Position numbers and translations under genes: made by a program
Notes under the pieces: generated by a model
What the model saw: the letters and a program-made list of their open reading frames with translations, nothing else
Database searches by the model: none
What the model was told of the DNA's origin: nothing
In this document: positions 1-5,420 of the stretch, in pieces
Layout of the letters: every line of letters begins with the position of its first letter
Position numbering within the stretch: the stretch's first letter is position 1
Assembly: GCA_903925435.1 (NCBI GenBank)
Contig: CAIYFF010000160.1
Coordinates: 1-8,569, forward strand
Direction of reading: 5' to 3'
Origin: an uncultured Planctomycetota bacterium
Lineage (GTDB): Bacteria; Planctomycetota; UBA1135; UBA2386
DNA: 8,569 bases

Positions 1-497
1 AGCGCGGAGTCCGCGACGAGGATCGCGCACAGCGTCCAACACATCAGTTTGCCGGGCCGCACGGAGAGCGCGCGGCGGACAGGCAACCACGCGCACAGGA
101 CCGCGAGCATCGCCGCCACTTGCCAGCCGAGGGTCTGTGCGTCCTTCCACTTCTGGTTCTTGCGCACCACGCTGAGGGCAAACCACGCCTGCCCCCACGC
201 CATCGCGGCAGCAGGAGGAACGTAGACCCAGGCCGGGAACTCGCGCCGCAGCGCAGCTGCGCTGGCGAGCCCGAACACGACGAGGCTCCACGTGAACCAC
301 TGCATGCCGTCGCCTTGCCCGGCCCACAACTCGTGCGGCCAGACCGGCCACTTCTGGCCGATCAGGTTCCACGCCGCGACAGCAGAAAGCCCTGCCGCAA
401 GGCCCGTCCAACGCGGGCCGAGCAAACCGACGAGGAGCAGCGTGATGCCGATCGACGGCAGCACGCCGTAGAGCACGGTGCGGAGGGCGTCTTCCAT
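1..497 (-). CDS. Multi-pass membrane protein, partial (C-terminus beyond the left edge)
   Basis: An open minus-strand frame without stops runs from an ATG at 497 to the window edge, giving about 165 residues. Hydrophobic segments likely to span the membrane lie near residues 7-27, 29-46, 66-84, 90-108, 124-140 and 152 onward. A short basic stretch (VRKNQKWKD, about 111-119) lies between two of them. The start lies 7 bases after the yceI stop, and a purine-rich AGAAGAAG at the end of yceI could serve as ribosome binding site, so the two genes are probably co-transcribed and perhaps translationally coupled. I do not recognise the family. In E. coli the neighbour of yceI is a cytochrome b561-type protein, but the visible part here has a single histidine, which argues against a b561 haem-binding pattern. 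Function unknown; that it is a membrane protein is fairly certain. Confidence 0.82.
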   Translation of the reverse strand, partial: MEDALRTVLYGVLPSIGITLLLVGLLGPRWTGLAAGLSAVAAWNLIGQKWPVWPHELWAGQGDGMQWFTWSLVVFGLASAAALRREFPAWVYVPPAAAMAWGQAWFALSVVRKNQKWKDAQTLGWQVAAMLAVLCAWLPVRRALSVRPGKLMCWTLCAILVADSA

Positions 498-504
498 GCT
501 CGGA

Positions 505-1104
505 CTACTTCTTCTCTTCGGGCTGGACGGCCTCGATCGCGACCGTCATGTGCACGTCGTCACCGAGCACGTTCTTGGCGACGCCGTAGTCCATGCCGAA
601 GTCGCTGCGCTTCACATGGAACGTGGCCTCGAAGCCCGCGCGCTTGCCATAGAACTCGCCCGTGCCCGTCGGCGTCACCGTCGCGGTGATCGGCTTCTTC
701 ACGCCATGCAGCTCCAGGTCGCCGGCGACCTCGAAGCCATCGCCCTTCTTCTTCCACGACGTGCTGGCAAACGCGATCTTCGGGAACTGCTTGCTGTCGA
801 AGAAGTCCGGGCCGCGCAGGTGCTGGTCGCGCTTCTCGTCGCGCGTCTGCACCGACTCCGCGTCGATCTCGATCGAGACCGTGCTGCTCTCCGGCTTCGC
901 CGCGTCGAACACGATCGTGCCCGCGACGGTGGTGAACATGCCGTAGAACCACGACGCGTTGGCGTGCTTCACCTTGAAGACGACCGAGCTATGGCCGCCG
1001 TCGACTTGCCACGCGTTGGATTGCGACGCGACGGCAACGGGCGAGGAGTTGGAGGGAACAGTGAACGCGGCAACGATGGCAGCAACGCCGAGGAGGATCT
1101 TCAT
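505..1104 (-). CDS. yceI: YceI-like periplasmic lipocalin-fold protein
   Basis: The 199-residue product is a complete YceI-family protein (PF04264). These small secreted beta-barrels bind isoprenoid-type or other amphiphilic lipids; the ligand here cannot be read from sequence. Residues 1-28 form a signal peptide (MKILLG, hydrophobic AAIVAAF, then a VAVAS cleavage region), so the protein should be periplasmic. Family hallmarks appear in order: AWQVDGGHSSVVFKVKH (31-47), a G-F strand with AGTIVFD (61-67), QTRDEKRDQHLRGPDFFDS (86-104) followed by FPKIAFAS, the GDLELHGVKKPIT strand (128-140) and KRSDFGMDYG (165-174). Length is typical. The C-terminus ends in a charged PEEKK. The next minus-strand gene, a membrane protein, follows after 7 bases. 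A possible promoter with a palindrome lies just upstream. No strong Shine-Dalgarno is seen; a weak GGA lies about 9 bases before the ATG. The symbol is by family; orthology to E. coli yceI is not shown. Confidence 0.95.
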   Translation of the reverse strand: MKILLGVAAIVAAFTVPSNSSPVAVASQSNAWQVDGGHSSVVFKVKHANASWFYGMFTTVAGTIVFDAAKPESSTVSIEIDAESVQTRDEKRDQHLRGPDFFDSKQFPKIAFASTSWKKKGDGFEVAGDLELHGVKKPITATVTPTGTGEFYGKRAGFEATFHVKRSDFGMDYGVAKNVLGDDVHMTVAIEAVQPEEKK

Positions 1105-1128
1105 GTGGAGTCCGGTTTGAGTGCGGGC

Positions 1129-1157
1129 ACGACACCGCGGTGTCGGAGTCGCGTCAA
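1129..1157 (-). promoter_or_regulatory. Possible sigma-70-type promoter of yceI
   Basis: Read on the minus strand, TTGACG (1157-1152) is a near-perfect -35 hexamer. After a 17-base spacer comes TGTCGT (1134-1129), which matches only three positions of the -10 consensus. Transcription would start near 1122, leaving about an 18-base leader before the yceI ATG at 1104. The good -35 and exact spacing argue for it; the weak -10 argues against. A perfect palindrome covers the spacer and -10, as expected for a regulated promoter. Confidence 0.35.
1130..1145. promoter_or_regulatory. Perfect 16-base palindrome upstream of yceI (candidate operator)
   Basis: CGACACCGCGGTGTCG is identical to its reverse complement over all 16 bases. 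It lies 25 bases upstream of the yceI start codon and overlaps the spacer and -10 of the possible yceI promoter. With no loop and no T tract it looks more like a binding site for a dimeric regulator than a terminator. No regulator gene for it is recognisable in the window. Confidence 0.45.
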
Positions 1158-1172
1158 GCGCGCGCGCCGCTA

Positions 1173-1186
1173 CGCCGAACTCGGCG
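1173..1186 (-). terminator. Short hairpin after the DUF1028 gene, possible weak terminator
   Basis: CGCCGA and TCGGCG form an inverted repeat separated by only two bases (a 5-bp stem with a 4-base loop is realistic). It lies 9 bases past the stop codon at 1195-1197. There is no T tract, so intrinsic termination is doubtful and read-through into yceI remains possible. Confidence 0.22.
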
Positions 1187-1194
1187 CGCTGGAT

Positions 1195-2703
1195 TCAGCG
1201 AAGGTCCACGCCCGCTGGATTGCTCGCGAAGTCGATCGGCGCGAGCGTGAGCCATGCGAAATCGAGACGGCCACTCGGCAATCCGGCGAACAACCCGGGC
1301 GGAACTGCGATCGGCACCGTGCGACGACCTTGCGCATCGAGGCCGCCGAGCAACGTCGTCGACGGCGCGAGATCGAGCATCACATACGTCAGCCCATCGG
1401 GAACGAGCGGCAACGTGACCGACGGCGACAGCGTGACGCCGGGCGCAGTCCCGGATAGCGATCCGAGCAACAGATACGGCCGATTCGCAAAGCTGGCGCC
1501 ACCGCGCAACACCGCGTCCACCGACGCGCCCGCAGCCGCGTTGATCGAGCCTGCGGACAGCCACAGCGAATCGCTCCCCACCACGATTTCCGGCGCAGGC
1601 GAGATCTGCACCGATCCCTGGCCGTCGTCGACGACGATGCGCAACCGCGCCGTTCCCGCCTGCACGCTCGGCCCCACCGGGATCGTGTAGGAGCCATCGC
1701 CGTGATCCACGACTGCGCCGATCGGCAGCGCAGGCCCGCCCGGCAACGGAGTCACCGCGACCTGCGCGCCGCCAAATGGCAACTGCACGCCGCGCCAATC
1801 GCGCAACACGAGGCGCACGCGCGAAGTGGTCACGCCATCGTCGAGCAAACGCGATGGCTCGACTGCGCACGACGACAAGTAGTGGTCGGGCCGCAGCACG
1901 TTGCGCAGCCGCCAGTTCAAGAATGCCGCGCGCAGCTGATAGACCGGCTCCGGCGCGGACGAGGTCTGGTTGGCGACGTTGACGTTGAAGTAGTAGCGAC
2001 CGTTTGCGCAGCCGACGGATCCGTTGCAGATGCCATCGGTGTCGCCTTGGCGTGCCACGACCATGTACGCGATGTGCGCAGACTTCGTGAACGATGCCGG
2101 CGGCGCGCCGCACTGCGTCGGCGAGTTGCCGTTGCACGAGCAGCGACCGTCGCCGCCGAAGAAGCGCGAGGCCTCCATCGCGGCCATCAACTTCTCGGCG
2201 AGATCACCCGGCGTCGTTCGGATCGCTTGCTCCGCGGCGGTGATCACAGCTGGCCCCGTCAGCACGTTGCCCTGCACGGCGTAGACGATGTCGCCGATCA
2301 CGCCTGTGAGGTGGCCCGCCCACGCGCCTGCGCCGGTTCCCGAGAACCCGACCGCGCGACCTTGCGTGTCGACGATGCCGTACTGCCGCGACTGATGCCC
2401 CGAATCCGAGGCAGCGAGCAACGCGAGGATCTGGCTCGGGTCCGTGCCGGCCTGCAACTGCTGGAAGATCAGCAGACGGTTCTGGCCTGTGTTGTCGACG
2501 AACGACTGCGCAGCCGCGGCGCCGCGGCCCACCAACACGACACTCGCTTCGCGCTGCAGGTCAAATCCCGTGAGGCACGTCGCGGATGCGATCGCAACTT
2601 CGCCGGTGCGGCGGTTGACCAAGATGATCGACCACGTCGCACGCACCGTATCGACGAGCAGCAACGCCATCAGGCACGACAGCAGGGCGCGAAGAATGGA
2701 CAT
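1195..2703 (-). CDS. Secreted DUF1028-family protein with Ig-like and planctomycete-type C-terminal domains
   Basis: The 502-residue product starts with a signal peptide (SILRALLSCLMALLLVDTVRA, cleavage likely after A22). Residues 23 to about 240 match the DUF1028 family (Ntn-hydrolase-like fold, biochemical role not established): TWSIILVNRRTGEVAIASATC at the start, RQYGIVDTQGRAVGFSG (106-122), GAWAGHLTG, then GGDGRCSCN (183-191). A Cys-containing insert (C188, C190, C198, C226, C232) fits an extracytoplasmic protein. Residues about 275-375 look like a bacterial Ig/invasin-type beta domain (DDGVTTSRVRLVLRDWRG, DHGDGSYT). Residues about 380-502 resemble a C-terminal beta domain common in secreted planctomycete proteins (YLLLGSLSGTAPG, LPL, GGLDAQGR, FASNPAGVDL). 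I chose the ATG at 2703 because AGGA lies 8 bases before it and the signal peptide follows directly; the frame stays open to 2751, which would overlap the divergent gene. An ATG at 2712 is the alternative. Confidence 0.92.
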   Translation of the reverse strand: MSILRALLSCLMALLLVDTVRATWSIILVNRRTGEVAIASATCLTGFDLQREASVVLVGRGAAAAQSFVDNTGQNRLLIFQQLQAGTDPSQILALLAASDSGHQSRQYGIVDTQGRAVGFSGTGAGAWAGHLTGVIGDIVYAVQGNVLTGPAVITAAEQAIRTTPGDLAEKLMAAMEASRFFGGDGRCSCNGNSPTQCGAPPASFTKSAHIAYMVVARQGDTDGICNGSVGCANGRYYFNVNVANQTSSAPEPVYQLRAAFLNWRLRNVLRPDHYLSSCAVEPSRLLDDGVTTSRVRLVLRDWRGVQLPFGGAQVAVTPLPGGPALPIGAVVDHGDGSYTIPVGPSVQAGTARLRIVVDDGQGSVQISPAPEIVVGSDSLWLSAGSINAAAGASVDAVLRGGASFANRPYLLLGSLSGTAPGVTLSPSVTLPLVPDGLTYVMLDLAPSTTLLGGLDAQGRRTVPIAVPPGLFAGLPSGRLDFAWLTLAPIDFASNPAGVDLR

Positions 2704-2711
2704 GGCGACCA

Positions 2712-2715
2712 TCCT
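2712..2715 (-). promoter_or_regulatory. Ribosome binding site deciding the DUF1028 start
   Basis: Minus-strand AGGA lies 8 bases before the ATG at 2703. It overlaps the alternative ATG at 2712, which has no comparable site of its own, so translation from 2703 is favoured. Confidence 0.55.
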
Positions 2716-2744
2716 AGCAACGCGGCACACTTCGTGGCCCGCGC

Positions 2745-3575
2745 ATGGCAATCACCGACATCACCTCCCTGCAGCGCCGCTTGCGCGAATGGACGCTCCA
2801 AGCGAGCAACGAGCGCAACTACTTCCGCGGCCCACAGCAGATGATCGAGTCGGCGCTGGACGATCCGCGCCGCACGACGCAGCTGTCGATCTCCGGCTAC
2901 CTGCTCGGCGGCTGGCATCTCGGCTGCGGCCAACTCGCGGTGCTGCAAGGCGACATGACGGGATGGGATCGCGTGCGGCTTGGCTGCGCGTTCCAGCGCA
3001 CAGCGCTGTGGCTGCGGTGCGGCCGGCGCACGCAGAGCCGCCGCGGGGAGGCTGCCGACCTGCCGGTGCTGCAGACCGCAAACTGCGCCGTGCTCGCGCT
3101 CGCACTCGACGACCCAGAATGCGAAGAACTGCTGGCCGCATTCGCAGCGCTGCCGGACGACCGGTTCGGCGAGGACGACGCCTATCCGCTCTTCGTGCGC
3201 GAACTGCTCGCACTGCGCGACCATCGCCGCCCAGTGATCACGCCGCGCCTTGGCATCTACGGCGACGTGCTGCAACTGTGGACCAGCGATGACCACACGC
3301 TGAGCCGTCGACTGCTTGCGCTGTGCGAGCATCGCCTCACGCGCACGCGAAGCGCGCCGGGCAAGCCGGCGGAGTTCGACGAGCCTGGCGTGATGCTGTT
3401 CCCGGCCGAGATACTCGCTGTGCGGGCGACGCGCCGAAGCCTCGATCTGCCGACGCCCAAGGTCGAGCACGCAATGATGTTCACGAACCTCGTGACCACA
3501 TCGCCCACTGGCGCGTGGCCCGAGGACCCGCTCCTCGCCCGAATGCGGGCTGCAGTATCAAAAGTCACACGCTGA
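2745..3575 (+). CDS. Hypothetical helical protein, function unknown
   Basis: The 276-residue product has no signal peptide and no membrane segments, so it is probably cytosolic. Codon use (strong G/C third positions) matches the surrounding genes, which supports a real gene. Predicted helices dominate: an N-terminal charged helix (residues 5-40), a glycine- and leucine-rich segment GYLLGGWHLGCGQLAVLQGD (51-70), a Leu/Ala-rich pair (107-135), FVRELLAL (150-157), LSRRLLALCEHRL (187-199) and LFPAEILAVRATRRSLDL (218-235). The layout recalls immunity proteins of the Imm49 type in polymorphic toxin systems, but I see no decisive motif and no toxin gene nearby, so this is only a suggestion. It is divergent from the DUF1028 gene with 41 bases between start codons. 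No convincing Shine-Dalgarno precedes the ATG, so the start is uncertain; the next in-frame ATG is residue 33. Confidence 0.8.
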   Translation: MAITDITSLQRRLREWTLQASNERNYFRGPQQMIESALDDPRRTTQLSISGYLLGGWHLGCGQLAVLQGDMTGWDRVRLGCAFQRTALWLRCGRRTQSRRGEAADLPVLQTANCAVLALALDDPECEELLAAFAALPDDRFGEDDAYPLFVRELLALRDHRRPVITPRLGIYGDVLQLWTSDDHTLSRRLLALCEHRLTRTRSAPGKPAEFDEPGVMLFPAEILAVRATRRSLDLPTPKVEHAMMFTNLVTTSPTGAWPEDPLLARMRAAVSKVTR

Positions 3576-3578
3576 TAC
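3555..3578. repeat. Inverted repeat GTATCA-N12-TGATAC across the stop of the 2745-3575 gene
   Basis: Two perfect 6-base arms (3555-3560 and 3573-3578) flank a 12-base spacer. The arms are AT-rich in otherwise GC-rich DNA. The centre lies about 100 bases upstream of the start expected from the candidate sigma-54 promoter, a usual distance for an enhancer-type activator site. It could also be a weak transcript end; no T tract follows. Confidence 0.3.
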
Positions 3579-3643
3579 CGGCGCCGATTGGGGGGTTGTC
3601 GGTAAGGGCCGAGTGGCTACGTTCGAAGATCGTTGCCCTCCCT

Positions 3644-3659
3644 TGGGCCTCACATTGCT
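3644..3659 (+). promoter_or_regulatory. Candidate sigma-54 (-24/-12) promoter of the CHRD gene
   Basis: TGGGCCTCACATTGCT matches the consensus TGGCACG-N4-TTGCW at 9 of 12 defined positions. The near-invariant GG (3645-3646) and GC (3657-3658) are exactly 10 bases apart and the -12 element TTGCT is perfect. Transcription would start near 3670, leaving a leader of about 47 bases before the GTG start at 3717. The motif lies in a true intergenic gap in the correct orientation, and a sigma-54 activator gene is encoded next downstream. Mismatches in the -24 element keep this a prediction. Confidence 0.5.
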
Positions 3660-3705
3660 TCCTACCAGGCGCCTTATCTCCGGTGCCGCCGCTCACCACG
3701 GCAAT

Positions 3706-3710
3706 GGGAA
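3706..3710 (+). promoter_or_regulatory. Ribosome binding site supporting a GTG start of the CHRD gene
   Basis: GGGAA lies 6 bases before GTG at 3717, directly followed by a signal peptide. The frame is open upstream to an ATG at 3633, but that would add 28 residues of non-signal-like sequence and would start before the predicted transcription start, so GTG is preferred. Confidence 0.5.
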
Positions 3711-3716
3711 TCTCCA

Positions 3717-5231
3717 GTGATCTATCGCCTACTCCTATCCATGCTCGCACTGGTCGCGTGCGCAACGGGCCAAACTGCTTGGTACGCGTGCCATCTCGAC
3801 GGCTCGCACCAGGTGCCTCCGACGGCAACTCCAGCGTCAGGATGGGCGGTCGTGCGCCACACGCTGCCTGGCAACACACTGTTCGTTCACCTGAACCACG
3901 ACGCGCTTTCGACGTCGGCGACCGCGGCGCAGGTGCACGCGGGCCTCGGAGGACAGAACGGCGCAGCGTTGCTTCAGCTGTCGAAGACCGGCCTCAACAC
4001 GTGGACCGGCAGCATGACCTTGAGCCCTGCGCAAGCGTCATCGCTCGCGCAAGACGGCCTCTACTTGGATGTGCACAGCTCTGCGTTCCCTGGCGGAGAA
4101 CTGCGAGGCCAGATCACGCAAGCGAAGAACACGCTGCTGCAAGGGGTCCTCGACGGCTCGCAGATGTCGCCGCCGACGAACACCTTCGCATCGGGCACGG
4201 CCGTCGCGTTCCTCCACCAACCGCAAAACCGGCTGTGCTACCTGATCGAAACCCTCGGCATCTCGAGTGCCACGGTGGCGCATGTGCACTTCGGCGCTGC
4301 AGGCGTGAACGGCGCGATGGCATCCACTGCCGCAAGCGCGAACGGCATTTGGTGCGGAGTCACCGATCCACTTTCGGACGCTGAGGCTGCGCTTGCTCTG
4401 AGCGACCAGGTCTACGTCGACGTGCACAGCGCGGCATTCCCTTCGGGTGAGATCCGCGGCCAACTGCGGGTCGATCTCGGCAGCTGCTTTTCGGCGACGT
4501 GTCGCGGCTCCGAGGAAGTGCCGCCCAACGCTTCGACGGCGTTTGGCAACACACAGTTGCTGGTCGGCCCCGATGGCCAGATCGAGCTGACCGGCATGTT
4601 CCAAGGCGTGCACCTGATCGCCGCCCACATCCACATCGGACCCATCGGGATCACCGGGCCGATCTTGTTCCCGATCAATTGGTCCAACACCACGGGAGAA
4701 CTGAGCGCGACCTACCAAGCGTCGCCGCTCGACATCGCAAAGCTGCGCAGCGGGCTCTGGTATGTGAACTTGCACACCGCCGTGCTGCCCGGCGGAGAAC
4801 TGCGCGGGCAACTCGTCCCCGGCCAACTCGCCGTCAGCTACGGCAAGGGCTGCCGCACGTTCGCGGGGAAGATGCCTGAATCCAACATGGATGGACTGGC
4901 CACCACGGGCGCCACGAGCAACTTCCAACTCTTCGGCGCCGCAGGATGCCCGCTCACGGTTCTGTGCATCGGCCAGGACCGCACGACCGGCGTCCCGCTC
5001 CTGCTCCCAACTGTGGGGATTGATGCGCCAGGATGCCACGCGCTGACGGATGTGCTGCTGACGTACGTCGCAGTTCCAGACCCGATCGGCCTCGCGCAGG
5101 TTGCGCTGCCGATCCCACTGGATCCCATGTTCCGCGGCGTGCCGTTGACCAATCAGTGGCTGTTGCTCGATCCACTCGGCAACGCCGCTGGCATCGCCGT
5201 TTCGAACGGGCTCGCGTTCACGCTGCACTGA
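3717..5231 (+). CDS. Secreted protein with three CHRD domains and a planctomycete-type C-terminal domain
   Basis: The product has 504 residues from a GTG start. Residues 1-20 are a signal peptide (IYRLLLSMLALVACATGQ); LVAC at 12-15 also fits a lipobox, so either a free secreted or a lipid-anchored protein is possible. Three CHRD domains (PF07452, named after chordin) follow at about 22-134, 140-251 and 255-366. Each opens with a Q/M/E-VPP-type or similar motif (QVPPTA, MSPPTN, EVPPNA), has a His-containing strand (QVHAGLGG, AHVHFGAAG, AHIHIGPIG) and closes with V-D/N-H-S/T...P-GE-RGQ (LDVHSSAFPGGELRGQ and two copies). The C-terminal part (about 370-504) carries YGKGC, APGC, IPLDPMFRG, QWLLLDPLGNA and VSNGLAFTL, a domain style I know from secreted planctomycete proteins. 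CHRD domains are thought to act in extracellular binding; the partner is unknown. A candidate sigma-54 promoter precedes the gene and a sigma-54 activator fusion follows it on the same strand. Confidence 0.94.
   Translation: MIYRLLLSMLALVACATGQTAWYACHLDGSHQVPPTATPASGWAVVRHTLPGNTLFVHLNHDALSTSATAAQVHAGLGGQNGAALLQLSKTGLNTWTGSMTLSPAQASSLAQDGLYLDVHSSAFPGGELRGQITQAKNTLLQGVLDGSQMSPPTNTFASGTAVAFLHQPQNRLCYLIETLGISSATVAHVHFGAAGVNGAMASTAASANGIWCGVTDPLSDAEAALALSDQVYVDVHSAAFPSGEIRGQLRVDLGSCFSATCRGSEEVPPNASTAFGNTQLLVGPDGQIELTGMFQGVHLIAAHIHIGPIGITGPILFPINWSNTTGELSATYQASPLDIAKLRSGLWYVNLHTAVLPGGELRGQLVPGQLAVSYGKGCRTFAGKMPESNMDGLATTGATSNFQLFGAAGCPLTVLCIGQDRTTGVPLLLPTVGIDAPGCHALTDVLLTYVAVPDPIGLAQVALPIPLDPMFRGVPLTNQWLLLDPLGNAAGIAVSNGLAFTLH
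3780..4814 (+). repeat. Three tandem CHRD units, divergent internal repeats
   Basis: The coding sequence contains three successive units of about 112-113 residues. The conserved end motif reads LDVHSSAFPGGELRGQ, VDVHSAAFPSGEIRGQ and VNLHTAVLPGGELRGQ at residues 118-133, 234-249 and 350-365. Units are clearly homologous in protein but well diverged in DNA, so the duplication is old. Unit 1 has Q in place of the first His of the A-H-x-H strand seen in units 2 and 3. Confidence 0.85.
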
Positions 5232-5235
5232 GTTC

Positions 5236-5256
5236 TGCCCCAGCTAGAACTGGGCA
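5236..5256 (+). terminator. Hairpin at the end of the CHRD gene, possible terminator
   Basis: TGCCCCAG and CTGGGCA pair around a CTAGAA loop (7 base pairs with one bulged C), starting 5 bases after the stop codon. A competing stem, AGTTCT with AGAACT (5231-5236 and 5246-5251), overlaps it. There is no T tract, so intrinsic termination would be weak. Confidence 0.35.
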
Positions 5257-5292
5257 CAACGCACCCCAGGTGCTCGGCGTGCCGTATCCTTG

Positions 5293-5309
5293 CTTCGCCA
5301 GACGCGAAG
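5293..5309. repeat. Inverted repeat CTTCGC-N5-GCGAAG in the kinase-gene leader
   Basis: Perfect 6-base arms flank CAGAC in the gap between the CHRD gene and the kinase fusion gene. It could be an RNA hairpin or a dimeric regulator site; nothing in the sequence decides between these. Confidence 0.35.
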
Positions 5310-5338
5310 ACTCATGGACACGGCCCACACGACGACCA

Positions 5339-5358
5339 CGCGCAGCGCATGCTGCGCG
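5339..5358. repeat. Strong 8-bp hairpin CGCGCAGC-GCAT-GCTGCGCG before the kinase gene
   Basis: Two perfect 8-base arms enclose a 4-base GCAT loop, 62 bases before the start codon of the kinase fusion. No T tract follows. It may be an operator, an RNA structure in the leader, or a GC-rich barrier to read-through from the CHRD gene. A further tight repeat GCCCC-TT-GGGGC follows at 5369-5380. I found no clear promoter in this 189-base gap. Confidence 0.4.
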
Positions 5359-5409
5359 ATGCAAAACCGCCCCTTGGGGCGTCGACGCATCTCGTCGGGC
5401 GCCGCGACC

Positions 5410-5414
5410 GGGAG
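5410..5414 (+). promoter_or_regulatory. Ribosome binding site deciding the kinase fusion start
   Basis: GGGAG lies 6 bases before the ATG at 5421. The in-frame alternative ATG at 5349 sits in the loop of the 5339-5358 hairpin and lacks such a site, so 5421 is preferred. Confidence 0.65.
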
Positions 5415-5420
5415 CGCTCG

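Noticed and set aside
1161..1170. Run of alternating CG (CGCGCGCC) near the end of the DUF1028 gene.
   Set aside because: Short and common in DNA of this composition; no sign of a functional repeat.
478..1458. A 326-codon plus-strand open frame across yceI and the DUF1028 3' end.
   Set aside because: It runs antisense to a textbook YceI protein and crosses an intergenic gap; composition is Arg-rich without motifs.
2735..2750. A -24/-12-like sequence, TGGCCCG-N4-TGGCA, matching about 10 of 12 consensus positions.
   Set aside because: It overlaps the start codon at 2745, so transcription would begin near 2761 inside the gene, with no good downstream start. The core -12 is TGGCA instead of TTGCA. 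Probably chance in GC-rich DNA.
1702..2844. A 380-codon plus-strand open frame opposite the DUF1028 gene.
   Set aside because: Antisense to a recognised family, Arg/His-rich, and it overlaps the start of the plausible 2745 gene in another frame.
2670..3470. A 266-codon minus-strand open frame opposite the 2745-3575 gene.
   Set aside because: Codon third positions favour the plus-strand frame, and the minus product is Arg/Ala/Gln-rich and would overlap the DUF1028 5' end.
4038..5228. A 396-codon minus-strand open frame opposite the CHRD gene.
   Set aside because: Its translation is low-complexity, rich in Arg, His and Gln, with no domain; it is a by-product of strong G/C third-position bias in the real plus-strand gene.
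5267..5302. A possible sigma-54 or sigma-70 promoter around CGTGCCGTATCCTTGC before the kinase gene.
   Set aside because: The spacing between GC-type elements is one base short for -24/-12 and the upstream GG is missing; the sigma-70 option (TTGCTT plus 17 bases to CATGGA) is weak.
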